Assembly (NCBI GenBank): GCA_029009515.1
Contig: JAQXJZ010000112.1
Coordinates: 1-64,000 of the forward strand
Length of the DNA stretch: 64,000 bases
From: a bacterium
GTDB lineage: Bacteria > Bacillota > Clostridia > Christensenellales > Aristaeellaceae
Reading direction: 5' to 3'
The position numbers were made by a program, and so were the translations under genes. The notes below the pieces were generated by a model that saw only the letters and a program-made list of their open reading frames with translations, was not told the origin of the DNA and did no database searches. Each line of letters opens with the position of its first letter. Position 1 is the stretch's first letter. Below are positions 28,418-37,716 of this stretch, piece after piece.

Positions 28418-29977
28418 TCATTCGATGATGTCTTCGGCAGGATGCTGCACGGGTGCGGCAGGCACGGCTTTGCCTTGCTTGCGCTTGTAGCTCAGGCCCA
28501 GCAGCTGGATGGCGATGAGGGGCGTCATGGCAACCATGGCCACCACGCCGAACGCGTCGGTGGTCACATCACCGCCTACGGCTGCGCACGCGCCCATGGC
28601 CATGGGCAGCATGAATGTGGCCGTCATGGGGCCGGATGCAACGCCGCCGGAGTCAAACGCGATGGACGTGAAGATGGGCGGCACGAAGAACATCAGGATG
28701 AGTGCGATGGCGTAACCGGGGATCAGCAGGTACATGATGGGCATCCCGGTGAGAATGCGCAGCATGGAAAGCCCCACCGAGATGGACACGCCCACGGACA
28801 GGCTCAGCTTGAGCGCCTTGGGCGGCACCGCGCCGGCGGTGAGCTCGTACACCTGCTTGCTCAGCACGTGCACAGCGGGCTCGGCTGCAACCACAAAGTA
28901 GCCCATCAGCATGCCCAGCGGCACCAGAATCCAGTTGGACGGGAGCGCGGCAAGGGCCTGTCCCAGATAGCTGCCCATGGGCAGGAAGCCCACGTTCACG
29001 CCCGTCAGGAACAGGGTGAGGCCCACATAGGTGTACACAAGGCCAAACGCAATGCGCAGCACCTCGCGCATGGGCAGATGCAGCACGGCCAGCTGGAAGA
29101 TGACAAAGAATGCGATGATGGGCGCCAGCGCCAGCGCTACCTCGCCCATGTAATGGGGCAAGGCATGCGTGAACATGCCGGTGAGGGAGGTGGTATCCTC
29201 CACAATGGTCATGGTGGCAGGCGTGTAGGCCGCGCCGTCGGGCTTGAATGCGAGGCTCAGGATCATCACGGCCAGGATGGGGCCCACGGAGGACAGCGCG
29301 ACCAGACCGAAGGAGTCGTTCTCGGCGTTGCGGTCACTACGCATGGCGCTCACACCAACGCCCAGCGCCAGGATGAAGGGTACCGTCATGGGGCCGGTGG
29401 TGACGCCGCCGGAGTCAAACGACAGCGCCAGGAAGGAATCCGGCACGAAGCAGGAAAGGACAAACACGGCAATGTAGCAGCCCAGCAGCAGCCAGGACAT
29501 GCGGATGTGCAGAAGAATGCGCAGCAGCGCAACCACCAGGAACAGGCCCACGCCGATGGCCACCGACAGAATCAGCGTCATGTTGGGCACGCCGGGCACC
29601 TGGTTGGCCAGCACCGTCAGGTCAGGCTCGGAGATGGTCACCACCACGCCCACAAGAAAGCTGACCAGCATAATCAGCCACAGCTTCTTGCTGCGCGTCA
29701 TGGCCGAACCCACATGCTCGCCGATGGGCGTCATGGCAAGGTCCGTGCCAAGGGTGAACAGCGCCATGCCCACCATCAGCATCACGCCGCCAAGCAGGAA
29801 ACCCAGCATGGCGCTCACAGGGGCAGGCACAAACACAAAGCAAAGGATGAGAACAATGAGGACGATGGGGACGACAGAGGAATAGGATTCTTTCCATTTT
29901 TCGTGGAGAATGCCGCGATGGCGGCTCTGACGCCTCAAAAACCGGCGGGCAGCCTCCTGCCTGCTGACTTTGGTCAT
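28418..29977 (-). CDS. DUF1538 family polytopic membrane protein
   Basis: Internal duplication: FDSGGVTTGPMTVPFILALGVGVSAM...FGLVALSSVGPI and FDSGGVASGPMTATFMLPMAMGACAAV...FGVVAMVAMTPL. Confidence 0.85.
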   Translation of the reverse strand: MTKVSRQEAARRFLRRQSRHRGILHEKWKESYSSVVPIVLIVLILCFVFVPAPVSAMLGFLLGGVMLMVGMALFTLGTDLAMTPIGEHVGSAMTRSKKLWLIMLVSFLVGVVVTISEPDLTVLANQVPGVPNMTLILSVAIGVGLFLVVALLRILLHIRMSWLLLGCYIAVFVLSCFVPDSFLALSFDSGGVTTGPMTVPFILALGVGVSAMRSDRNAENDSFGLVALSSVGPILAVMILSLAFKPDGAAYTPATMTIVEDTTSLTGMFTHALPHYMGEVALALAPIIAFFVIFQLAVLHLPMREVLRIAFGLVYTYVGLTLFLTGVNVGFLPMGSYLGQALAALPSNWILVPLGMLMGYFVVAAEPAVHVLSKQVYELTAGAVPPKALKLSLSVGVSISVGLSMLRILTGMPIMYLLIPGYAIALILMFFVPPIFTSIAFDSGGVASGPMTATFMLPMAMGACAAVGGDVTTDAFGVVAMVAMTPLIAIQLLGLSYKRKQGKAVPAAPVQHPAEDIIE

Positions 29978-29980
29978 GAT

Positions 29981-30817
29981 TCACCTCTTTGGAATGTTGA
30001 TGTTGTTCAGCTGCTGAACAAGAATGATCCCGATGATGGCCAGCCCGATCTGCGCAAAACAGCGCGGAAAGGCGGCAAAACCGGGAAACACCAGCGCGGC
30101 GGAAGCGAGCACGAAGCCCATCACCGTGCTGTAGGCCGCCGCAGGACGGCGGTCAAAAAAAGATTTGACGGCATGCATGCACACCAGCGCAGACAGGGCA
30201 AAACCTGCGCCCATCCAGATCAGCTGGGGAATGAGCAGGGTCCAGAGCATCTGCAGATAGGCGCTGTACCAGCCCAGGCGGATGAGCACCATGGAGGTGG
30301 ACACGCCCGGGATGATGGTACCCGCGCCTTCCAGAAGCCCAGTCAGGAAGGACTGCACCGGGGTAAGCTGCGCGGCGGGTGCGTCCGCTGCGCCAAGCAG
30401 CGCAAACGGCAGCGTGAGCGCAGCGCCGGTGAGGATCCAGCCCATGCGCCTTCCAAGCGGTGCGCTTGTTTCGCGCCACAGATCCGGCAGACCGCCCAGA
30501 ATGAAGCCAATGAAGAGAAACAGCACCAGGTCGCCGCTGTGAGCGATCAATTGCGTCAGCGCCCGTGCGCCAAGCAGCAGCCCGATGCAGCCGCCCAGCG
30601 CGATGGGCAGCAGGTAGCGCAGTTTTCTTCCCGTATCGCGGAAAAAGGTGAGCAGCGCATCCAGCGCCGGGCGGTAGAGGCCAAAGGAGATGGCCATCAC
30701 GCCGCCGCTCACGCCGGGCAGAATGCACCCGATGCCAATCAGGATTCCCGAGAGAAACCGGTGAATAAAGCCTCTGTACCGCATGCGCATCCCTGCCTCT
30801 TCCTTGATATACAGCAA
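29981..30817 (-). CDS. DUF368 family membrane protein
   Basis: GILIGIGCILPGVSGGVMAISFGLYRPALDAL, LLEGAGTIIPGVSTSMVLIRLGWY. Confidence 0.9.
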   Translation of the reverse strand: MLYIKEEAGMRMRYRGFIHRFLSGILIGIGCILPGVSGGVMAISFGLYRPALDALLTFFRDTGRKLRYLLPIALGGCIGLLLGARALTQLIAHSGDLVLFLFIGFILGGLPDLWRETSAPLGRRMGWILTGAALTLPFALLGAADAPAAQLTPVQSFLTGLLEGAGTIIPGVSTSMVLIRLGWYSAYLQMLWTLLIPQLIWMGAGFALSALVCMHAVKSFFDRRPAAAYSTVMGFVLASAALVFPGFAAFPRCFAQIGLAIIGIILVQQLNNINIPKR

Positions 30818-30839
30818 CGTATGCGCCTGTGAAACCGCT

Positions 30840-32321
30840 TTATGCGAGATTGCTGAGCACCTGCTGGAGGTGCTTCACATAGTAGGCAGGATTGAATTCC
30901 TCGCCGGTGGCCATCTTGAGCAGATCATTGGGCTCATAGCGGCTGCCGTGGCGGTGAATCCTGTCGCCCAGCCACGCGGTGATGGGCGCGATATCGCCCC
31001 TTTCAATCAGCGCATCGGTATCCAGATCACGCTGCATGGCGTGGAGCATCTGGCTGGCGTAGGCGCTGCCCAGCGCATAGGTGGGGAAGTAGCCAATCAT
31101 GCCGCCAGCCCAGTGGGTGTCCTGCAGCACGCCCTGCGAATCGTTGGGCACGTCCACGCCCAGGTACTCCTTGTACAGCGCGTTCCATGCCTCGGGCAGA
31201 TCCCTGGTGCTGAGGGTTCCGGCCATGAGCTGCTTTTCCAGCTCGTAGCGCACCATGATGTGCAGCGGATAGGTGACCTGATCCGCCTCAATGCGGATGA
31301 GGGAGGGCTGCACGTGGTTGACGGCGCGGAAGAGATCGCGGTCGGTAACGCCCTGCATCATATCGGGGAAGAACTCGCGCATCTTAGGCGCGATGAAGCG
31401 CAGGAAACCGGCGCTGTGGCCGATGAGGTTTTCGTAGAAACGGCTCTGGCTTTCGTGCAGGGACATGCTGGAGGTGCGGCCGAGCACGGAGAACTGATAC
31501 TCCGGCGCAACGCCCAGCTCATACAGCGCATGGCCGCCTTCGTGCACGACGCTGTACAGGGACGAGAGCACGGCGTTTTCATAATAATGGGTGGTGATGC
31601 GCACATCGCTGCGGTTCATGCCGCTGGTGAAGGGATGCTCGGTTTCGGCGATGGAGCAGCGGTTCTTATCCAGACCGATCACGTCCATCAGCCAGCTGGA
31701 AAACTCGCGCTGGGCGGAGATGGCGCAGGGCTTGCTGACGAATGCGGGCTGCGGAGGCAGGGATTTGGCCATGTCCAGCATGGGCACCAGCTCCTTGCGC
31801 AGCATGCCGAAGAAGGGATCCAGCATGGCGGTGGACATGCCCTTTTCGTAGGAATCCAGCTGGGATTCATAGGCGGGCAGGTCGGCGCGGTGATAGTGCG
31901 CAAAGCGCTGGGTATATTCCACAATCTGCTTCAGATACGGCTCGAAAAGCGCGTAATCGTTGGTTTCCTTGGCCTTCACCCAGGCGGCGGAGGAATTGTT
32001 GACCAGCTTGCCGTAGGCGGCATACTCCTCCATGGGGATGCGGGTGAGCTCGTCCAGATCCTCGCGCAGGATTTCCACCTGACGCACGGTTTCGCCGTCC
32101 AGCTCGTCCTTCTTCTCCCACAGGGTGTCCAGCAGCTTGCGGGTTTCATCGTTCACCAGCAGCTCGTAGCGCTTTTGGCTCAGGAAGGCCATTACCTCGC
32201 CGCGGGCTTCGGCAGCGCCGCGGGGAGCGGCGGTTTCGCCGTCGCACATCAGCACGCCTTCGGCCTGGCCGTAGCAGTGCAGTTCAAATTGCAGCTTTTT
32301 GAGGGCGTCTTTCATGTTCAT
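30840..32321 (-). CDS. M32 family carboxypeptidase
   Basis: VVHEGGHALYELGV (HExxH), MSLHESQSRFYENLIGHS, GYFPTYALGSAYASQML. Confidence 0.95.
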   Translation of the reverse strand: MNMKDALKKLQFELHCYGQAEGVLMCDGETAAPRGAAEARGEVMAFLSQKRYELLVNDETRKLLDTLWEKKDELDGETVRQVEILREDLDELTRIPMEEYAAYGKLVNNSSAAWVKAKETNDYALFEPYLKQIVEYTQRFAHYHRADLPAYESQLDSYEKGMSTAMLDPFFGMLRKELVPMLDMAKSLPPQPAFVSKPCAISAQREFSSWLMDVIGLDKNRCSIAETEHPFTSGMNRSDVRITTHYYENAVLSSLYSVVHEGGHALYELGVAPEYQFSVLGRTSSMSLHESQSRFYENLIGHSAGFLRFIAPKMREFFPDMMQGVTDRDLFRAVNHVQPSLIRIEADQVTYPLHIMVRYELEKQLMAGTLSTRDLPEAWNALYKEYLGVDVPNDSQGVLQDTHWAGGMIGYFPTYALGSAYASQMLHAMQRDLDTDALIERGDIAPITAWLGDRIHRHGSRYEPNDLLKMATGEEFNPAYYVKHLQQVLSNLA

Positions 32322-32330
32322 TCTCCTTTT

Positions 32331-33530
32331 TTACAGCGCAGCGCCGGTATACAGCAGATAGATGATGTAATAAATGCCGCTTAGCAGATGCCAGCCCAGC
32401 AGAATCCAGCCGGGAATATGGCGCTTTTCAGGCTTGCGCAGCTTTGCTTCGCGCAGGAAGCGGCCCAGGCACACCACCCACAGCATCAGGCTGGCGCCCA
32501 TCATGCCCCAGCCAAAGTTGCCGTCGGAGGCGCGGCGGCCGTTTTCACCAAGAATCAGGAATTCCACAATGGCCACGGCGTTAAACAGCACGGTGAGCAC
32601 ATAGGTGGTATCGGCCTTCTGCTTGCGGCAGGCAAAGATGGCGTAGAGGGGGAAGGCCATGATCAGCACCACGCGCACCAGCACCGTCCAGAACTTGCCG
32701 CCGCTCACCTCCAGCACCATATCCGCCTGCCACGGCACGATGATGCCGAAGTAGTACAGGTACTGGAAGATCATGAAGATCACGGAAGGCAGCACGCACA
32801 CGATGATCTGACAGAAATAACGGCTGTTTTTGGGGTGACGGATCCACTGCCAGAGAAAGTACAGGCAGCACGCGGGCAGGAAGGCCTGCATGAAGGTGGG
32901 TTTGGCCAGCAGGCTCAGAAACAGAATGCAGCCAAGCAGGATGGGGTACTTCCACGGCAGGATGGTATCCTGTCCGCCGCGCAGCACGCGGTGGGTGAAG
33001 CTGTCCCAGCACCACGCCACATAGGGCACGCAGAGGAGCATCCAGCAAAGGGCAATCAGCTGGGTGCAGCTGTGCCATGTGTTGGGAGAACCCGCGCCCA
33101 GATACACCGTGGGATTGTAAAACGGCACGCACAGACAGCTGACGGCGGCGCAGGCGGCGGTGTAGCCGGTGATGGCGCCGCGGCTGAGTTTGTCGTGCAG
33201 CATCACGGTGAGGATGCGGTGGATGAGCCACAGCTCCACGGCCTTGCAAAGCGTGGTGACCAGCGCGGAGGCCAGCCACAGCTCCGCCCCCAGGAGCGTG
33301 ACCAGATGCACCAGCAGATGCCACATGGGATGCGCGCCGTGGCGCACAAAGGTGGTGAGATCCGCAAAGGTGCACTCGCCGGCCCAGGCGGTGTGGATGC
33401 TGATGTCGCTGGAAGGCTGCATGAGCAGGCGCAGGAAAATGACCATGCTCAGCAGGCTCATGCCGATGATCATCAGCCACTTGCCGATGTTGAAGCGCTT
33501 ATCGGGGTTTTTCAGGGGGAAGGGAAGCAT
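32331..33530 (-). CDS. hypothetical polytopic membrane protein (GT-C-like)
   Basis: About 10 predicted TM segments; paired with a similar membrane gene upstream. Confidence 0.6.
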   Translation of the reverse strand: MLPFPLKNPDKRFNIGKWLMIIGMSLLSMVIFLRLLMQPSSDISIHTAWAGECTFADLTTFVRHGAHPMWHLLVHLVTLLGAELWLASALVTTLCKAVELWLIHRILTVMLHDKLSRGAITGYTAACAAVSCLCVPFYNPTVYLGAGSPNTWHSCTQLIALCWMLLCVPYVAWCWDSFTHRVLRGGQDTILPWKYPILLGCILFLSLLAKPTFMQAFLPACCLYFLWQWIRHPKNSRYFCQIIVCVLPSVIFMIFQYLYYFGIIVPWQADMVLEVSGGKFWTVLVRVVLIMAFPLYAIFACRKQKADTTYVLTVLFNAVAIVEFLILGENGRRASDGNFGWGMMGASLMLWVVCLGRFLREAKLRKPEKRHIPGWILLGWHLLSGIYYIIYLLYTGAAL

Positions 33531-33545
33531 CGGTTTCCTCCTTGG

Positions 33546-35036
33546 TTATTCGTCGATTTTGCGGTAGAGCTTGTAATCGCCGGTGTCCAGCACGTTTTCG
33601 TAGCCGCTGACCGGGCACTTGAGGCGGTCGGTCAGAATCCAGCGGCTCTTTCCGGTGGTTTCGGTGGTGAACCAGCCGTACTGCATGCCCATGCCGGGAT
33701 GGATCTGCTCCATGATGGGGTAGGTGCACAGGTCGGTGCGGATGGTGTTGTCGAAGGGATCATCGGCCGCTTCGTCATATTCAATGGCGGCCACCACCTC
33801 GGGCAGGCTTTCGGGCGATTCAGGATAGGCAAAGCGGTTTGCGTCCACAAACGCGCCTTCCGGGCTGAAGAGAAGCAGGCCCAGCGTTACCACGCAGCAG
33901 CCCAGCATCAGCGTGGGAATGCTGGGACGGTTGCGCGCCACCATGTAGGCAATCACCAGCCACAAGTAGGGCGCAAGGCGGCGGAAATCCTGCCAGTCAT
34001 AGGTTTCGTAGAAAAGAACGGTGAAGGCAAAGGCGGCCAGCAGCAGCGCAAAGCAGCTCATCATGGGGCCGCGGTAGCCAAAGCGCAGGCGCAGCTTACG
34101 TTCGGGCGAAAGCACCGTGCACACAAAGGTGCCCAGGCCGCAGCCGATGGTCACGCCCCAGTACAAAACGCGGAAGGCGTCCTGCATCAGGCTGTGCGTG
34201 GGGCGGATGAAGTAATCCATCAGGTTGGATTTGGCATGGCTGAGCAGCATGCGCACAAAGGTGGCGGCGTCCGGCGCGCGCAGCAGGTGATACACAAAGC
34301 CCTGCGCCTGCGGAGCGGCCGTCTGCATGCCGATGTAGCAGCAGATGAACGAAGCGATGAGCGCCGGAATGGAGAACCACACCAGCCTCCAGCCAATGCG
34401 GTAGCGGCAGAAGATGAGGATGACGGGCAGAAACAGAATGCAGTACATGGGACGGTACAGCGTGCCCATGAGGATGCACAGGATGCACAGTACCAGCATC
34501 CACACCCTGCGCTTCTCCTGGAAGCCCAGCAGGAACGTGATGTACAGAAGCACCAGCGCATAGTCGAACCACTGCGTCATGGAGGTGAGGCAGTACAGCA
34601 CGATGGGCGCGTAGCAAAGCATCAGCCCCGTCAAAAGCAGAGAGGCGGAGAGCCTGGGCTTGCGGATGAGGCAGAACACCGCCGCCGCCAGCGAGCACCA
34701 CAGCGCATTGCACAGCATGATGGTGTTGTGGCTGACGCCGAAGAGCTTTACAAACAGGCCGTAGATGAGAATGGGCCCGATGCCGGAGGTACCCATGGTG
34801 CCGATGGCGGCATTCTGCTCCAGCATGCCGTAGTAGCCGGTGGAGAAGCCATGCTCGTGCCAGCTCAGCAGCGTGCGGTAGTTGCTCAGCTCATCCATCC
34901 ACACGGGATGCGAATCCAGCGTGTTCACGCCCAGGAAGAGCGAAATCATCCACAGAAGCAGAAACGGCGAGAGGATGAACACGGCCCAGCCGATGTGGTC
35001 GGCTCTGGCGGAACTGCGCCTGAAAACATCCTTCAT
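33546..35036 (-). CDS. hypothetical GT-C/ArnT-like polytopic membrane protein
   Basis: MKDVFRRSSARADHIGWAVFILSPFLLLWMISLFLGVNTLDSHPVWMDELSNYRTLLSWHEHG (acidic first-loop WMDE motif); start placed at 35036. Confidence 0.6.
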   Translation of the reverse strand: MKDVFRRSSARADHIGWAVFILSPFLLLWMISLFLGVNTLDSHPVWMDELSNYRTLLSWHEHGFSTGYYGMLEQNAAIGTMGTSGIGPILIYGLFVKLFGVSHNTIMLCNALWCSLAAAVFCLIRKPRLSASLLLTGLMLCYAPIVLYCLTSMTQWFDYALVLLYITFLLGFQEKRRVWMLVLCILCILMGTLYRPMYCILFLPVILIFCRYRIGWRLVWFSIPALIASFICCYIGMQTAAPQAQGFVYHLLRAPDAATFVRMLLSHAKSNLMDYFIRPTHSLMQDAFRVLYWGVTIGCGLGTFVCTVLSPERKLRLRFGYRGPMMSCFALLLAAFAFTVLFYETYDWQDFRRLAPYLWLVIAYMVARNRPSIPTLMLGCCVVTLGLLLFSPEGAFVDANRFAYPESPESLPEVVAAIEYDEAADDPFDNTIRTDLCTYPIMEQIHPGMGMQYGWFTTETTGKSRWILTDRLKCPVSGYENVLDTGDYKLYRKIDE

Positions 35037-35176
35037 CGTGTAAAAACACCGTCCTTTTCCAAAAGCATCGTGCCATAAAAGCACTACCTATTAATATATC
35101 ATATTGCCTTCGGGCTTGCAACAATCGCGTTTTTTTGCTATGCTTTGTGCGACAATGCATGCAAAGGAGCAGCACA

Positions 35177-36460
35177 ATGAACAACTTTCCCTATGACGCT
35201 GTGGTTTTTGATCTGGACGGCACGCTGTTTGACGCGGAGGAAGGCATTGTATCCTCGGTGATTGAATCGGTGCGGGGACTGGGGCTGGAGGTGCCGCAGA
35301 ATGCGGATCTGCGCGAGGTGGTGGGCCCGCCGCTGCGCGATTCCTACCGCAATCTGCTCAATGTGCCCGAAGAACTGGTGGAAAAAGCCATGGATCTTTA
35401 CCGCGTGGATTTTTCTGCGCGCGGCATGTATCTGTACAGCGTATATCCCCATATCCGCAGCATTCTGCAAATGCTGCGCAAGGGCGGCACACATGTGGCT
35501 GTGGCCACCTCCAAGCCGCTTTGGCTGGCGCTGGATATTCTGCGCCACTTTGGCATGGAGAAGCTGTTTGACCGCATTGTGGGCGAGGTGGACGGCGCGG
35601 CCAAGCTGGGCAAGCCCGAGCTCATCCGCAGCGCCCTGCCGGATAAATACAAAAGCGCCGCCATGGTGGGCGACCGCAAGTTTGACGTAGAGGGCGCTCT
35701 GGCCAACGGCATCGATGCGGTGGCGGTTTCCTACGGCTGCGGCAGCGAGGAAGAGCTGCAGGACGCCGGCGCGACGGTGATCATCCCGGATACGGAAAGC
35801 CTGCGCGCCTATCTGTGCCCCGGTGCGGAGATTCCGCGTGGCTTCTTCCTGAGCGTGGAAGGCCCGGACGGCAGCGGCAAGACCACGCAGGTGGACCTGC
35901 TGGAAAAGAGCCTGCGCCAGTACGGCTTCAGCGTGGTGCGCACCCGTGAGCCCGGCGGCTGCGAGATCAGCGAGGACATCCGCCGCATCATTCTGGACCC
36001 CGAAAACATGGAAATGTGCGACGAGTGCGAGGCACTGCTCTACGCCGCATCCCGCGCGCAGCATGTGCATCAGGTCATCCGCCCCGCGGTGGAGCGCGGC
36101 GAACTGGTGCTGTGCGACCGCTTTGTGGACAGCTCCGTCGCCTATCAGGGCGGCGGCCGCGAGCTGGGCGTGGACATGATTCAGCAGATCAACGCGCCTG
36201 CTGTGGGCGATATGCTGCCCGACGCCACGCTGTATCTGGCCATCGATCACAAGCTGGCGCTCATGCGCCGCCTGGCCGCTTCCGAGCCCGACAGGCTGGA
36301 GCTGGCGGCGGTGGAATTCCACGGCCGCGTACAGAAGGCCTACGAGAGGCTGATTAAGGAAAACAAGAAGCGCTTCCTGGTGGTGGACGCCTCGCGCGAT
36401 ATCGAAAGCATCGCGCAGGATGCGCTGAAGGCTGTGCTTTCCAAACTTCTGGAGGATTGA
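35177..36460 (+). CDS. tmk: HAD hydrolase - thymidylate kinase fusion
   Basis: N-terminal HAD: VFDLDGTLFDAEEG, VATSKPLWLALDIL, GKPELI, VGDRKFDVEGA; C-terminal TMPK: FLSVEGPDGSGKTTQVDLLEKSL, TREPGGCEISEDIR, LCDRFVDSSVAYQGGGREL; single uninterrupted frame. Confidence 0.93.
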   Translation: MNNFPYDAVVFDLDGTLFDAEEGIVSSVIESVRGLGLEVPQNADLREVVGPPLRDSYRNLLNVPEELVEKAMDLYRVDFSARGMYLYSVYPHIRSILQMLRKGGTHVAVATSKPLWLALDILRHFGMEKLFDRIVGEVDGAAKLGKPELIRSALPDKYKSAAMVGDRKFDVEGALANGIDAVAVSYGCGSEEELQDAGATVIIPDTESLRAYLCPGAEIPRGFFLSVEGPDGSGKTTQVDLLEKSLRQYGFSVVRTREPGGCEISEDIRRIILDPENMEMCDECEALLYAASRAQHVHQVIRPAVERGELVLCDRFVDSSVAYQGGGRELGVDMIQQINAPAVGDMLPDATLYLAIDHKLALMRRLAASEPDRLELAAVEFHGRVQKAYERLIKENKKRFLVVDASRDIESIAQDALKAVLSKLLED

Positions 36461-36463
36461 CGT

Positions 36464-37558
36464 ATGGAGAGAGTCGTCATCGGCATGTCCGGCGGCGTGG
36501 ACAGCTCCGTCGCGGCGCTCATGCTCAAGCAGCAGGGCTACGACGTGGTGGGCGTGTTCATGAAAAACTGGGATGAGAAGGACGAAAACGGCACCTGCAC
36601 CGCCGCCGACGACTGGCGCGATGTGCAGGACGTGTGCGACACCATCGGCATTCCCTGCTACGCCGTCAATTTTGAAAAAGAATACTACGACCGCGTGTTC
36701 AGCTACTTCCTGAGCGAATACCGCCTGGGCCGCACGCCCAACCCGGATGTGCTGTGCAACCGCGAGATCAAGTTCAAAGCGTTTTTGGAGTACGCCCTCA
36801 AGCTGGGCGCGGGCCACATGGCCACCGGCCACTTCGTGCAGAAGGATGTGCGGGATGGTCACACCGTGCTTCTGCGCGGCAGCAATCCGGCCAAGGATCA
36901 GAGCTATTTTCTCTACATGCTCAAGGAAAGGCAGATTGAGCGCGCGCTGTTCCCCGTGGGTCACCTGACCAAGGACGAGGTGCGCGAGATTGCCGAGAAA
37001 AACGGCCTGATCACCAGCAAGAAGAAGGATTCCACCGGCGTGTGCTTCATTGGCGAGCGCAACTTCCGCCAGTTCCTGCAGGGCTTTTTGCCCATGCAGC
37101 CGGGCGACATGCGCACCGAGGACGGCAAAAAGGTGGGCGAGCACATCGGCCTGGCCTACTACACACTGGGCCAGCGCCGCGGCCTTGGCATTGGCGGCAG
37201 CGGCGACGGACGCAGGTGGTTTGTGATCGACAAGGATCTCAAAAACAATGTGCTGGTCGTCTCCCAGGGCGAGGACAGCCCGCGCCTCTACAGCAAATTC
37301 ACCCGTGCCAGCCAGCTGACCTGGGTGGCGGATGAAGCGCCCGCGCCGGACGGTGTGCCCTTCCGCGCAACGGCCAAGTTCCGCTACCGCCAGCCGGATC
37401 AGGCGGTGACGATCACCATCCATGGCGATGAGATGTACATCGAAGCGGATGAGCTGCAGCGTGCGGTCACGCCGGGTCAGAGCGTGGTGCTCTATCAGGA
37501 CGATGTGTGCTTGGGCGGAGGCATTGCGGAAGAGACTTCCATGCAGCCTTATGCATAA
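36464..37558 (+). CDS. mnmA: tRNA 2-thiouridine(34) synthase MnmA
   Basis: [83 protein letters not shown]. Confidence 0.97.
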   Translation: MERVVIGMSGGVDSSVAALMLKQQGYDVVGVFMKNWDEKDENGTCTAADDWRDVQDVCDTIGIPCYAVNFEKEYYDRVFSYFLSEYRLGRTPNPDVLCNREIKFKAFLEYALKLGAGHMATGHFVQKDVRDGHTVLLRGSNPAKDQSYFLYMLKERQIERALFPVGHLTKDEVREIAEKNGLITSKKKDSTGVCFIGERNFRQFLQGFLPMQPGDMRTEDGKKVGEHIGLAYYTLGQRRGLGIGGSGDGRRWFVIDKDLKNNVLVVSQGEDSPRLYSKFTRASQLTWVADEAPAPDGVPFRATAKFRYRQPDQAVTITIHGDEMYIEADELQRAVTPGQSVVLYQDDVCLGGGIAEETSMQPYA

Positions 37559-37629
37559 GGGAAATGTGCAATATAAGGAAGATTTGCGTCAAAAAAACAA
37601 TCCAAAAACACCTTTCCGCAGGGAAGCGC

Positions 37630-37659
37630 TTGCAATCGCACGCACGATTGTCGTATAAT
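37630..37659 (+). promoter_or_regulatory. Promoter for liv operon (TTGCAA-18-TATAAT)
   Basis: ttgcaatcgcacgcacgattgtcgtataat. Confidence 0.6.
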
Positions 37660-37716
37660 ATTCAGCATCATTCGGATATCGTCTGAATGTTTATAGGAAC
37701 AAGGAGGAATTTGACC

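Noticed and set aside
28382-30832. 816-aa plus-strand His/Gln-rich ORF
   Set aside because: Antisense to the DUF1538 and DUF368 membrane genes; hydrophobic codons read backwards give H/Q/G-rich protein.
32388-35078. 896-aa plus-strand ORF
   Set aside because: Antisense to the two polytopic membrane proteins; same composition artefact.
35138-37423. 761-aa minus-strand ORF
   Set aside because: Antisense shadow of HAD-tmk and mnmA, both strongly recognisable.
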